46,426 bases of DNA from Perkinsus chesapeaki (lineage: Eukaryota > Perkinsozoa > Perkinsida > Perkinsidae), in NCBI GenBank assembly GCA_013115145.1, contig JAAPAO010000254.1:1-46426 (forward strand). Reading direction: 5' to 3'. Of the stretch, positions 1-11,247 are shown piece after piece. Made by a program: the position numbers and the translations under genes. Within the stretch, counting starts at the first letter, position 1. Each line of letters opens with the position of its first letter. Below the pieces are notes generated by a model. It was not told where the DNA came from and did not search any database. It worked only from the letters and a program-made list of their open reading frames with translations.

Positions 1-702
1 GAAGTGTGAAGATGAATTAAATATCACGTTTCTATAAACAAGAAATGTAGAGTTCGTCACATGTGACAGTTATCGAAGTTATACAGTTTCGGACACCATG
101 ACGGTTAATTAACGCCAGTCGCCACTTGACCATATGGATCGAGTGTGCTACCGTGAGTAGTTCGTGACATAATCATTTGACTGTCATATGATTATGTCCT
201 TTCATGTGAATTTCATATTATAAAACGTTATCAATCATGCAAGATGACCCTTCCAGTCGTTACTGGAAGAGGGGACCCAGGATATTTAATTAGTTTAGAT
301 TATTGTCACCGCCATTGAATAACATATTTCATCAGACGTAAGGAATAGCGTTACTCATCAGATCAGCTTCGTATTTTCGAAAGTGACGTATTGAACTCTT
401 CCTTGACACCAGCATGAACGTGATCGCTCGAGTGGGTTCCACTTCACAGGCGAGCGCTCGGCTGAATCTTCGAGCGTTATAGATTTCCACTCGAGTCATC
501 ACCGATTACTAATTCTTGCTGTTCGATACGCGAGATTGTTAACAGTGGTCCCTTCACAGGGTCACCGTTACAGCATCGTTAAGGGAAGGAGTAATGAAAA
601 ATCTGGGAAATTCCTAGTAGGAATGATTGAGCCAGTGGTGGACTAAAATTCCATTTGGTCGTGTAAGCTCCATCCAATGCCGAAGTCTACCCGTAGGATT
701 AT
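1..702. other. intergenic, no gene seen
   Basis: No open frame with recognisable protein features is visible on either strand. The stretch is AT-rich with scattered short inverted words and is the upstream flank of the first secreted-protein gene. Confidence 0.5.
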
Positions 703-1113
703 TTGGTAATTGTAATGTACTCTATGACCCCGAGCATCCGCTGCATTATGTTATACTCGCTTGCTTATTATACAGCAAACGGAGCAGCTCCTCGAGAACC
801 GAAAGGCTTATACAAACCCTTCTACAGTGAACCTATTGAAATGATCACTTTTGACCCTGATGCGCTGACCGTCCATATTAGGGATAAAAATGGTTTATCA
901 TTTACTGCGGGCTACACTCAGAATGGAAAGTCTATCAAAATTACCGTCACGGGTTCTAATTTGGGAAGCCTTAGAGAGAAGTACCCCGGAAAGATCACAG
1001 ATAATACTCTCGAAAGATGGAATTTCAGCGGCGTTTCGAATGACATTATGGTCCCATACGAGGATGCAGATGTTTTATACTACCACACTAGACCTCACCT
1101 ATTCATGAAATAG
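703..1113 (+). CDS. small secreted protein, paralog of 3266-3625
   Basis: Single-exon frame of 136 codons from the first ATG; an ATG at 718 is an equally good start. The N-terminus (about residues 6-30) is hydrophobic, with CIMLYSLAYYTANGAA resembling a signal peptide and its cleavage region. The mature part begins with GLYKPFYSEPIEMITFDP and ends with a tail rich in Tyr and His. Residues 35 onward align with the protein at 3266-3625: G(L/M)Y...Y.EPI...F.P, then G.Y...GKSI.(I/V)TV, then L......(Y/F)P.KI..(N/D)T.ER..F, then D.I.VPY..AD/GDA. This shared framework, with the same spacing, supports true coding. I recognise no characterised domain; small secreted families of this kind are lineage-specific in perkinsid-type parasites. 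Function unknown. Upstream exons cannot be excluded. Confidence 0.7.
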   Translation: MVIVMYSMTPSIRCIMLYSLAYYTANGAAPREPKGLYKPFYSEPIEMITFDPDALTVHIRDKNGLSFTAGYTQNGKSIKITVTGSNLGSLREKYPGKITDNTLERWNFSGVSNDIMVPYEDADVLYYHTRPHLFMK

Positions 1114-2857
1114 ATGAGAATGGGTGGAAGGTTCTATACCAGCTTCTACGAGATACATTTTCAGTAACTTCAGTAACCGACAGTGTATTACGGGCACCTC
1201 TATCAGTTCTTCTACTTCCCATTTATGTATTTCGCATACGGACTTCATATTTATCGGGCTGGTGAGCTATATATGTGCATCGATTAGATGTTGGTTAACC
1301 GACTGTCGCGTTAGTAATACTCATACAGGAATGCTGAGGTCGTGCTACAAACTGTAGCTTACTGTAGCGGCAGCGAAATCATTTAATTAGAGAAGCCGGA
1401 AATATGCAATCAAGTATAATTATTGGTAGCTTCAATGAAAAAGAGTGTCACCAATTTGCCAGTCTGTTCTACTTGTTTCTATCCCATATATTCTGAAATT
1501 CGGAATCCGGATGATCAGTTTATTACACTGTATAGATTACTAATATATATCTTTATGAAAGAAGCGTATCCATTTCAACTATTGTGGTCAATTCGAGCTC
1601 GATTTGCCGGAGGGAGTTCGAAGTTGATCGTTATCAGGCAATACATGCCCGTGTGAGTTTGATTCTCCATCTCGGCGATGAGGGTGATAATTATTGGTAG
1701 AATTGCAGTACTATCATGATGAATTGTGATTAATTAGTATCAAGTTTCACAGTTCGTCATAATTATCAAGCAACTTGACCTACACTTGTTTACGATACTG
1801 GTTTCGAACATAGTCACCGTTACGGTCGAGGGATATGACCCGTATCCATATCATATGGATGAAACTAATGAACATGGATTGAAGGGAAAGTGATTGAGCG
1901 CTGAAAGTCCGGAAATTTGACCGCCTTTTTGGAGTGGTGCCGTTTTCCACAATTAACCGATGGATCGTTAGGCTCTTTAATGGTTGAGGCTAGTGCCTCT
2001 TTGTTCAATCCAGAGATTGTGGACCACACTCATCAAGATTCTTCGATTTGAGTTCAAGTAATCAGGCTATAGAGCTTTCTTCGAGGATGTATATGTCTGG
2101 CAGCCCCTATGAGGCCCTTATGAACTTTGCGTGTGCCCTTACTCCATCCAGAATCATACACTTTACGGCGTACAAATACTATTCTAGACCGTTCAACACT
2201 CGGGACCATTCAGTAGTCCTGACTAGCCCTGAGTGCTAAACTGCAGTGATAGAGGCCCTCTATCATAGGGTGACCCCGCGCCACAAACCGAGCTTGAGAC
2301 GCACAACTGATCTGCTTTTTAACCCTGTACGTGTCCTTGTGATGCGTAAGTTCCACAGTTTTGACTGATTGATATACTTTTCTTGGCTCTGGTATGTAGG
2401 TGCTTTCCTTTACACTGGCTGGTGCTGGAAAGCGGTTACCAACAGCTTCGCTCCGGCAGGAACACGCGCCATGGATCGAGGAACCCCCACAGGATGATTT
2501 TCTGCTCAAGTAGTAGTACTACTTGAGTTGAGTCGAGTAGGTGTGACTGTCTCGTGTCCGGTGTTATCCTCTTATAGTACCAAGGTGACATCTTCTGATG
2601 GTTAATTCTTTCAGAAGTCTGACACCCTGGCTGTTGGGTTAGCACCAGAAAACGAGTGGCTTGATCCCGCCATGGCTCCAAAACCGTGACAACCAGGAAC
2701 ACGCACCCTCCATTCTAGCCTCGGGTTTTCCGCGTCCAGCTCGTCAATAACTTCGAGTTTATCAAGCATAAGTGGTTATCTGATGGTGAGGATGATCAAT
2801 CAGAGCATCAACCTCTGTTCCCTGCTGGAGAATCCCCGGGTAGGAGTTGCCTCCTTT
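1114..2857. other. gene-free stretch between secreted paralogs
   Basis: No frame here resembles the flanking secreted family or any family I know. Short open frames such as 2048-2239 (+) and 2210-2509 (-) lack convincing coding features. The second contains QARFVARGHPMIEG, faintly like a Copia-type reverse transcriptase motif, which is too weak to call. Confidence 0.35.
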
Positions 2858-2922
2858 GAGACAACTAGTTGTCTCCACGAATCATACCGTATGATAGTTA
2901 ACTATCATACGGTATGATTCGT
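2858..2922. repeat. two adjacent perfect palindromes
   Basis: An 18-bp perfect palindrome (2858-2875, centre ACTAGT) is followed after one base by a 46-bp perfect palindrome (2877-2922) with no spacer, centred on GTTAAC between 2899 and 2900. Each arm of the second is 23 bp with no mismatch. Both could extrude as cruciforms or fold in RNA. Confidence 0.9.
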
Positions 2923-3265
2923 ACCCACCATCGTGTGCTCCTATATCCACCAGACTGTTGACATCCTTGTCGACACAATCCTTATCGACCATAGCGGTCA
3001 TTCCCTTTCCCCGTTACTGCTAAGATACCCTTCTTCTTTGATCTAACCCTAACGCCTGCGCACGCAGGTGCTTTCACGCATGGCCATTTGCACGCATGTA
3101 CAAATATGACGCCCCGTGGTGGTTAGGGCACACAGTAATACTATGATAGTAATAACAGAGCGATACCGACAAGTACACCGCGCTCAGAATACAAGAGCTT
3201 AGTCTTTGCCTTAGTGTTATCAAGGGGGTGATAGTGTCCTCCTTCAGGCTAGTTTAATCTCCTCT
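2923..3265. other. upstream region of second secreted gene
   Basis: About 340 bp without a supported gene. It contains short repeated CACGCA words (about 3058-3095) and leads to the start codon at 3266. No promoter motif could be assigned. Confidence 0.35.
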
Positions 3266-3625
3266 ATGTCGCTGGTCATGTACTTTGTTGTTATGTACGC
3301 CATGGCTTGTTATGGGCTAGCTCGTCATTCACCAGACGGTATGTACCGTTCAGTTTACAAGGAACCCATTATGTCTATTGATTTTACACCAGCCAGTGAG
3401 GAGGTCACTATGGTAGGTGTGGATTATGAACTCTACACTGGTACATACACTCCCAAAGGGAAAAGTATTAACGTAACCGTCGAAGCTAAGGACCTAAAGA
3501 GCTTGATGAAGCAGTTTCCCAACAAGATCGTTGGTGATACTTTTGAGAGAATCACTTTCGATGATGGTTCCGATACGATAACTGTCCCGTATAATGGGGG
3601 AGACGCTTTTTATGGTCACAAATGA
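3266..3625 (+). CDS. small secreted protein, paralog of 703-1113
   Basis: Single-exon 119-aa protein. Residues 3-19 (LVMYFVVMYAMACYGLA) form a clear signal-peptide-like hydrophobic segment at the very N-terminus, which supports this start. The mature region begins near RHSPDGMYRSVYKEPIMSI and shares the framework of the upstream paralog, including GKSIN(V)TV, FPNKIVGDTFERITF and DTITVPYNGGDA. Family length and the order of conserved blocks match. No Cys-rich knot, catalytic motif or membrane anchor is seen after the signal. The likely destiny is secretion or the vacuolar lumen; the function is unknown. Two copies in the same orientation within 3 kb suggest tandem duplication. Confidence 0.8.
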   Translation: MSLVMYFVVMYAMACYGLARHSPDGMYRSVYKEPIMSIDFTPASEEVTMVGVDYELYTGTYTPKGKSINVTVEAKDLKSLMKQFPNKIVGDTFERITFDDGSDTITVPYNGGDAFYGHK

Positions 3626-4497
3626 GCAAGATTCGCCACTTGGGAGAATCGGGTTGGAGTGAATACCAAACAGCTGGTATAGTCTGTTACCCATGGACCC
3701 CTATTAGACGGCTCACTATTCATTTATGTATTGATCAATATTAACCTAATGTCATCAGCTCAGTGGGCCGAAGGTTATCACAATTTATACCGTTTCGCGT
3801 TTAGTCCTGTCAATACACAAGTCAGTCGGGTCCACCAGACTGGTGGCACCAGTGGCGGAGTTTAGAGGGCTCCTGTTCAATGACATTCCTGTCTATTTTT
3901 ACAACTCCGAAGCATCCTTGTAGTTTTGACTTCAACAGAGTGAATGTTCACCAACTGTTGACATGCGCGGTGCCGTACCACATAAAATTGGATTTCCTCC
4001 TCCATAACAAAGAAGGTTCTGAGCCATGAAGGTATGTTTGGAATACACTTTATGATATGAGTGTTGAACAAGAGATATATAACTCCGCTTCAATAATAGC
4101 CTCCCACACAATATATGAGATATGTTAACAACATCGGTAGTATTAATTTAACTTAAAGAGAATGTCCAGTACCCGAGAACATCCCTTTCGATTATGTCAA
4201 AGCTTGAGGCTCAAGCTAATCCTCGAATAATTTTACATCATCTCGTGTCTGGTCTTGTTTATTGCACGACGACGGCGGCGTAGTACCAGTCCTGCCGTTG
4301 GTCACTGTTGAGGTTTCACTCTTTACCCCGATGATCCTTGACTTGTGCTGAAATATCTCTTCTCCAGCAGACAGTGAGTGTGACTTCACCAGCAGACAGC
4401 AGGAAGCTGAGAGCCGTACAGGAGGGCATAGCGATATTGACTAACATAACAATAACATTTTGATTGAAATGAAAACGTTTTGGAGAAAGTTATATTA
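3626..4497. other. intergenic, no gene seen
   Basis: Lies between the secreted gene (+) and the 3' end of the U-box gene (-), so it is a convergent 3'-3' spacer. No supported coding frame, RNA gene or long repeat was found. Confidence 0.4.
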
Positions 4498-7400
4498 TCA
4501 ATCTTCGCAGAACAGTGTGTGCATTAGAGTCCTCAGCGCCAAATTTGGGACCAATCTTCGCATCATTTGCGTACCTACAAGTAGAACTGGAGCCCGTTGG
4601 TTATAAGAGTATTACCAGTAATGGGCGACTTAGCATTCCTGGCCAACCACCTTTCTATAGCTGATCTATCGTATGTATGCCCGTCGCACGCCACTGCTGG
4701 AGATCTCATTGGTGCGCGTGTTATAGGACAGATAAAGGTCTCCGGGTCCAACCTGAGCCATAAACAAGAACCTATAATATGCTTCATCAAAGACCATCGA
4801 AGGAAGTATCAAGTAGCTGAACTACACTAGCAGTTCGGTGATGAGAGGATGTTGTAATAGAATGGGGCAGTATGGTTACACTTCAAGGAAGGACAGAGTC
4901 CTCGCATGGTAACTTACCTTCGTTCTTTGCATAGCATCTTCAACACATCCTCATCAATCTCCGGTAGAACTGGTGGCCAATCCGATATTGCTGCTGCTGC
5001 TGCTGTTGACGATGATGATGCATCATTCCAAGGGGATACCCCGCCCGACAAACGAGCAGCAGCTCTTCTATATCTGCTCAGCTGCACTGATGAGTCTTCT
5101 GACATGCCCTCTTCGTAACTACTATCATCATCGGATAACTAACATTAATAACAACTACACAAAGAAACATCACAATACTCACATCATGCACATCAGCACC
5201 TGCTCGCCAATAGCGTCTATGTGTTATCGCTATCGTTGGTCTACTGACATAGTCCGACTGCATCGTGGTCGGTCTCCTCCTGAATATTCAACATTGACTG
5301 GATTAAGAGCAGCAGATTTACATCGGTGAAGGAGGTAGCGGCACTGGTGGAGGAGATCGATTCCTCGTATGCTGGTTCCAACTACTATGTGACCCTACAA
5401 AAGGACTCGGCAAAACCACACGGTATCTCATGGTTACGTCGCCATGGAGGAGGGGCATATGACTCGTAACCCTCGTGTGCCGCACGTGCTGCTGCCATTT
5501 GCCAAAGCGCTGGGCTCACATCTGCTCGGCTGTCAACTTGAGGGCTCGACGGGGAGTACTACGGCAGAAAGGAACTCGAGCTGCTGTCGGCAGTTAAGAG
5601 ATTATGAAAGAATGGATGATAGATCGTTGAAGGTGGTGATAGGTAATGTGGAACTCATTTATAAATATAACAATGATAACGAGCAGCAGCAGCAGCAGCC
5701 TCGGCGATCTGTCTCAGACCTGTTGACGAGGTCCACCCCAAAAGTTTAAAAGTAAATAGTGCATATTGAAGATTATAGTGTCCAGGGCGGATTATGCTAG
5801 GCACTGTTATCTCATATAGGGCTATTAATATATAGTTTACCAATGACCAGATATACTTACCATCCTTCTGCGTTGTCTCGGTGGCGATGGGCTCCTATCA
5901 TCGTCATCCTCATCATCAATCGACAGCTCCTCCTCCTCATCATCATCATCTTCGGTCGTCTGAGCATCATAGTACTCAGGTGATGGAGGACGATTGCATC
6001 GCCAAGATGGACCGCGACGACGCCATGGTGGTGATGATGGGGGCCGTGGCGGTGGTGGTGGGACTGATGACATAAAGATGACACTACTTTCGTGGCCAAC
6101 TGTCCAAAACCCCCAGAGTGTATTGAGAGTTGTGGCTAATTGAGCTAATGTTTAACTGCAGGATCATAATTAGATTCCCACAGCATCGGTCAATCCTGAT
6201 ATGGCGTAAACAACGGTGCTAGGAGAAAACGAAGACCAACAGCAGCGCCGACCAGCAGTAGCAGCAGGAATTAGCAAAACTACATAGAATCACTACAACG
6301 GTGCGGGGGGTGACATGGATTCACTCCATTCTGCAGGGTAGGTTGCTGAGCACCCTTCCTTAATGATGGCCAATGACAGATGGGTGTGATAAGCGACATA
6401 TGCTCTCACAATAGAATATATAGGAAATGCTTCTAGTTTAAAAGAGAATGCAGGGAGCCAATAATCAATACATTCAGTCGTTTATGAGGACGTCACACAT
6501 TAGTTGCTTAATTGGTTTAGTATCTTCGAACCACAGTTAGTTCACATTTACAAGAATCATATAAGCCCACCTTACCAGCCTGCGGCGGCGGTGGACACCT
6601 CCACGACTCTTCATCGCTAGGGCTCTCATCTTCGGAGGATACACCAACACCATCAGCGACTGGGCCCCAGTAGTGCCGTTCAACTGCGAAAATAAGCGTC
6701 ACTGCGCCACGAAATGACCCAGCATATAGGAATCATCACATGAGGATACTAGGATTGGCAAGAAGCGTCGACACGGACCATAATCGCTATCATCATCGTC
6801 TACGCTTGATTCTGATTCTGGCTGCTGAGAAGGCTGCATGTTACTCGAACTCCAGTTCTCTCGGCGACGCCATAGCCCAACTGGGGGCGGGACCGTTACC
6901 TATTCCATTTTGAAAACCGAAAGGTCCCTGGTTCGATCCCCACCTGTGACCAAGCGGACACTTCCTCCTCCCATGATTCATCATCGTCATCCGAGCTTGT
7001 GAATTCACTGTCATCTTCAGATTCCTCTGTATTATTGAAATGTTGTCTTACAAGTATACACACTCCGCGTCGATTCATTAATCGATCGAGGGTAAATCAG
7101 CTATCACAGCCGAGGCTAATTAAAAACAACATCCAACAAAAAGCACATAGCAAATGTCGGAAACTTTTAATTCTGAAACAATCCATTGTTATAATGATTC
7201 ATGTCGAGCTACGAGGTGGGGGCTGAAATGAAAGAAGGCTCTAACAATTAAATCATTATGAGGCTGATCGATGTTGTTGGATTTGAGGATAAGGCGGTAA
7301 GTGAAGCTCATCATACAGCTGCCATGTTTCGAGCTTAAGAACACCAACTTGTGTAGGTCAGAAGATGACCATGAAGTTCAAGTAATTTAAAATAGCCATT

Positions 7401-9863
7401 GGAAAATGTTATTTACGATTCGATATGCCCAAGGTGAGTGTCGAAGTGATCGTCACGCGCACCAAAATTACTCACATTTTCGTCATCATCTTGATGATAA
7501 TCTTCCATAAGATTTGCTGTCAACTCGGACAACACCGCTGCCGAGGGCCGTGGATCACCCTCAACCATCAACGGCGATAACCTGAATCTTGCAGTCTTGC
7601 TACATCTAGCATTTTCTCAACGCACTTATGAACACCCTCCGCATTCCTAATCAGTGGTGCTCGAGCAAGCATCTCCTCGTCACAACAATCAGAATCGGAT
7701 GACCACCAATCGTCTTCGGGAATGGCAGCTTGAACCTCCGCTGAAAACAGGCGAATCTTGCTAATCTTACCTGAACTTGAGTTTCCTCAACGCACCACTA
7801 TTGAAGGCAATCTTTGGTGTGCTCCCTGCTGCGGCTTCCCGATGCATCAATTCCTCTTTTTCCTTTATCTTCCTGTAGACTTTTCGTCCTAGGCTGTAGA
7901 GGTAAAGAAGCTTATCATCCAATGACTTCAATTCTCGCCACTCATAATACGGTATAGCCATTACCACATACCTAACATATGTCGTATCTTACCACCATCA
8001 ACCTAAGATGCTCACCCTTGCAGCTCCAATAGCCGCTGGTGTAACTTTGACACTGATGTTCTCCTAGTGCTATCAGCGTAAAACCTGTCACAACAAAAAT
8101 CTTGCAACCTTACCAGATCTTACATTTCCTCAACGCTGTATTACGCATAGGGCCCTAGACATTCAACCACAACTTCTTGTTTGTGCTGTTTCTCTTTCTT
8201 GTTGCTCTTTTTCTTATTCATCATGCCATCATCATCATCTGGCCGGCTCATCTCCGCCGGTTCGACTCCTCGAGGATCAGCATGCATGAGGATATCCATA
8301 CATTCATTATCGACCAGAGAACGACTCTTCACCCCAACTTTCATATGGTCTTTCAATAACCAGTAACTGATTCGTCACACGCCACGAAATTCAGCAAGCG
8401 ACATCGTCGCAGAGATCAGCAAGCCCGTCAGAACACTTTTGAGGCTATGAATCTCATTGTCACCAACAACTCATTAAAATGCTCGTCCACCGGAGTTGAT
8501 CAAATATTTTAATCATAGATAACAAATACAGATACAGCTTCCCGAGCACGAAGAGAACTCGATCGATAACTCTTTGAATGGCGGCGGCATCGAGAATGTG
8601 CAAGTAAGGAGAAGCATAGATAATAATAACCGATACATACAATCTACTGTGAAACAAGAAATAGCGGCCAAAGCCCACCAAATTTACCACAAGTACAACA
8701 ACTTACATTTCGTTCGCCCACCTAGGACGTATCCTTCTCGTTGGAGATTTTGAATTGGCCATAACAGCTCCAAAGAATGCTCGAATATCATTCCCGAATG
8801 TATCATCATTGTACCTTACTGGGAGTAGTAGAAAATCTTACCACCACTTGCTATCTTACATTTCCTCAACGACACCAGGCTTGGAATATTTCAGAATTTG
8901 ACATGCATTTTTGAAAACTCGTAATTGAGCAAGCTGCCCTGCTGGCACTTGGTTACTATTAACTGAAAATGGAGAATGCTTAATTAAGGCGATTGGGTAC
9001 TTCAAAAACTGATTAATAGACATGAAACATATGAGTTTAATAAGAGCAGGAGGAGGAGGTTATATTATTCCACTGGGGGCATCGATAACCCTCGAGATAC
9101 TTGAAGCATTAAATCATTTACACTTAACAATATCAACCATCGACATTATATTAATATATATGTATTCATCTGTTATGTACTTTACTTCAATTGCTATATA
9201 CAAAAAAACCAATAAGTATTCTGATGCAGTGAATTTGATGCCAAGTATCTTTCTACAACAAACTCGAGATTCGAGGCAACTCGCAGTTTAGGATCCCGGA
9301 CGTGCCACTTTTCGAAACTAGGCTTCTTTGCTGCCCACTGCGAGCATAGAAATGCCAATTGGAATCCCTAAACCCAAAACCCAATTATAAAAGTTGTCTA
9401 AACACACGAGCATCCGTTCACCCAGACGACCTCTACTCGAATGTCTCACCTTCTTTGTTATGCAATTTCCGTGCCATGATTCCCATTGAAGATTTACTGG
9501 CGAGTGAGAATAGGTCTTTCAATACAGCAGATGTTGATGGTAACTCATCCGCGAGGGAGATCATACTGTCACAACTGCTCAATTAGTATCCAACATTCCA
9601 ACATTACCTTTGAGCCAGCAAAGAGAGTGACTGCATATCAAATGTGTCATTCTCTCTTCCCTTCGTTCGAGCATTAACTGAGAGCGGCGGCGGCGGCGGC
9701 GATTAAACAAAAGTGTGGTATGAAGCTCATGTAACTAATGCTTACCGTCCTCTAATTCCAGCGATCGCCTCAATCGAGTTGCTACCGCTTCCTCAGCATA
9801 CATTCGCATTTTCCTAGATCGCCAATCCAATCGAGCTAACGAGTTTAACCCGACGGCAAGGGT
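4498..9863 (-). CDS. large multi-exon protein with C-terminal U-box
   Basis: At least 20 minus-strand exons. Phase-consistent ones are 9863-9746, 9677-9608, 9565-9450, 9330-about 9230, 8962-8876, 8818-8707, 8365-8145, 8084-8016, 7971-7796, 7740-7626, 7581-7476, about 6990-6944, 6899-6738, 6683-6576, 6099-5861, 5138-4918, 4752-4579 and 4555-4498; smaller exons lie between 5180 and 5715. The C-terminal U-box reads DPETFICPITRAPMRSPAVA, then CDGHTYDRSAIERWL, and ends LVPNLALRTLM in the last exon, so it would bind E2 enzymes as a ubiquitin ligase. The middle is acidic and Ser/Pro-rich with recurring Trp (DDWWSSDSD, DDDDESWEEE, SDEESWRCPPPP). The N-terminal half is helical and unrecognised. Whether the part above 8.4 kb belongs to the same gene is not certain. 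A weaker exon (CRRYADVQRQE) near 10131-10180 may be its extension. Several introns belong to shared-sequence families. Confidence 0.6.
4556..4578 (-). other. ultra-short intron (23 nt) inside U-box
   Basis: On the minus strand the frame reaches a stop just after LQFYL. Removing a GTAGGTACG...GCGAAG segment of 23 nt restores phase and yields LVPNLALRTLM, the expected end of a U-box. No longer intron fits both phase and domain. Splicing at this length is an inference. Confidence 0.5.
6684..6719 (-). repeat. family-1 intron in U-box gene
   Basis: The intron before the exon 6683-6576 carries ATTTCGTGGCGCAGTGAC, then CTTATTTTCGCAG as acceptor. The donor is either GTCATT (a 35-36 nt intron) or GTGATG further upstream (about 56 nt); both keep phase 1. 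Confidence 0.6.
6900..6943 (-). repeat. family-3 (tRNA B-box-like) intron, antisense
   Basis: A 44-nt intron with donor GTGGGG and acceptor GAATAG, phase 0, joining AWSQ to VTVPPPVGLW. The plus strand reads GGTCCCTGGTTCGATCCCC, so the B-box-like core lies antisense to the gene. Confidence 0.7.
7450..7475 (-). repeat. family-1 core at intron 5' end
   Basis: Directly after the exon ending in DDDEN, the donor GTGAGT runs into AATTTTGGTGCGCGTGACG, a diverged family-1 core in sense orientation. Confidence 0.55.
7582..7625 (-). repeat. family-2 intron, copy d (44 nt)
   Basis: Starts GTGCGTTGAGAAAATG and ends GCAAGATTCAG. Excision joins GVH-K to LSPLMVEGD in phase 2; unspliced, the frame runs to a stop shortly after. 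Confidence 0.8.
7741..7795 (-). repeat. family-2 intron, copy c (55 nt)
   Basis: Starts GTGCGTTGAGGAAACTC and ends CTGTTTTCAG. Excision in phase 1 joins KIAFNS to AEVQAAIPEDDWW and keeps both exons open. Confidence 0.8.
7972..8015 (-). repeat. family-4 intron (44 nt)
   Basis: Starts GTGAGCATCTTAGG, contains GGTAAGATACGACATATG and ends TTAG. Phase 2 joins LLELQG to YVVMAIPYYEW. Its reverse complement closely resembles the family-4 copy at 46109-46146. Confidence 0.7.
8085..8144 (-). repeat. family-2 intron, copy b (60 nt)
   Basis: Donor GTAATACA, then the core GCGTTGAGGAAATGTAAGAT, ending TTGTGACAG. Phase 2 joins ECLGPYA to FYADSTRRTSV. Confidence 0.8.
8819..8875 (-). repeat. family-2 intron, copy a (57 nt)
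   Basis: Donor GTGTCGTTGAGGAAATG, ending CTACTCCCAG. Phase 1 joins QILKYSKP to VRYNDDTFGND; unspliced, the same frame hits a stop within the core. Confidence 0.8.
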
Positions 9864-10754
9864 CTAAATGAATGGGATATAGAGGAATACATCGAAGAAC
9901 TATTCGGCAGGAAATTAATACCTATCACACTAAACAACGGAGACTTCGAGAACCAAACCTCATGAGGCTGGAGGAGTGCCTCGTCATCCTTGAGGATGAA
10001 TACTGTAAACTAATGATAATTTTATTAACATATTATTATGTATTATCTTCACTATTAATAAGATTAAGGTAATGTCGATAAGTTTCCTACTCCTACTAGC
10101 CAATGTTAGTCCTACAGTGTATGTCTCACCTCCTGCCGTTGGACGTCAGCGTATCTTCTGCAATGTCGAGTGAACGCACGCGAAAGAATCTTTAAAGATC
10201 CACTATGTCGTAAATCAACCTAAATGATTCTGTTGAGGATATAAGATAGGCTACATAGCATGATTCCGTTGGCCATGCGATAGACTTACCTTTGCCATTC
10301 CATGAAGAACTAAACCGACCAGAAAGGGCTCTGAGCCCCAGCGAAGTTGAGGGTTCTAAAATGAGACCAGAGTCCTACGTAGTATACCAAATAGAACAGT
10401 CTGCAAATTACAGATAGATATATACACCCCTCCACACAATTTCAGCAAAATCGTTTTTCCCAGATATCCGTGCTGTATAAAGGAGTTTGAGTCTCCAATT
10501 CACATAGGGTTATAACAATACTGAGTCTATTATAACCCCAAACTGTTTCAGGTCTAAACTCGTCTTGCTTGCTGCGAACTAGAAAGTCGCACCAAAATTG
10601 TGCCGCAAATTCTTAGCATACACAACTTGAATTCGACCTAAAAAATGTCTTATTTCAATGGGGAGGTACCTTTGCATATGATAAAACGGCTGGGTTCAAC
10701 AAAAAAGGGATTGTGTAGGTGAATAATACGACAAGCTGATAGTATCTCCAACTA
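9864..10754. other. stretch with possible minus-strand exons, otherwise unassigned
   Basis: A minus-strand exon ending CRRYADVQRQE before GTGAGA lies near 10131-10180, and FILKDDEALLQPHE near 9970-10011; both could extend the gene at 4498-9863. Nothing else supported. Confidence 0.3.
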
Positions 10755-10925
10755 CTAATAGTTTGTAAAGTCTAATCTCTCCTCCTCTATTACTATTGCT
10801 TTCTCAATTTCCCTTCCAACTGCATTCCAAAATGGTGCATGATATATCCCAAAGACTCCAGCTGCATTACATGATAATGCTATTATTAAAGATGTCCATG
10901 TTGGTATTCGATCAGGCAGACATAA
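10755..10925 (-). CDS. last exon of an unidentified, probably membrane protein
   Basis: A minus-strand exon with acceptor TTTGTTTAG and 57 codons including stop. It encodes RIPTWTSLIIALSCNAAGVF, GIYHAPFWNAVGREIEKAIV and an acidic tail ending RLDFTNY. The first part is hydrophobic and could be one membrane segment. The upstream exons were not found with confidence, though the segment around 11060-11120 could hold one. I cannot assign a family. Confidence 0.45.
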   Translation of the reverse strand, partial: LCLPDRIPTWTSLIIALSCNAAGVFGIYHAPFWNAVGREIEKAIVIEEERLDFTNY

Positions 10926-11247
10926 CTAAACAAACATCACAAACATCAAACTGTCAGAAGGATCATCATATTCTCGTCTAGGAAAGTGAATCTACCATTT
11001 AGACCTTAGACCTTAGAGAGTTATTTCATCAGTCTCTTGTATAGTATGCGTAGTAGAGTCGGGTGGTGTTGAAGAGGAGTGTTATAGCATAGATAATATG
11101 GCTCATAGGGGCATCGATCAACTAACTGCTTTAGACTGCATTATTCAAGATTATGATATGTTCTCATATCTCGCCGTGAAAGCATACTCACTAAACCCTG
11201 ATTTGTATTTTATTTAGTATTGCAGTTGTATGGGAAAGTTCAAGGGT

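Noticed and set aside
2210-2509. Possible Copia-type retrotransposon fragment (QARFVARGHPMIEG)
   Set aside because: Only one weak motif, with no neighbouring reverse transcriptase or integrase blocks and no LTRs.
5881-6075. His/Met-rich plus-strand frame
   Set aside because: Antisense to the acidic exon 5861-6099, which has a clean GTAAGT donor and phase continuity.
9872-10072. Plus-strand frame with TIRQEINTYHTKQRR
   Set aside because: Neighbouring phase-linked exons are on the minus strand, and a minus frame (FILKDDEALLQPHE) is open here too; undecided, so not called.
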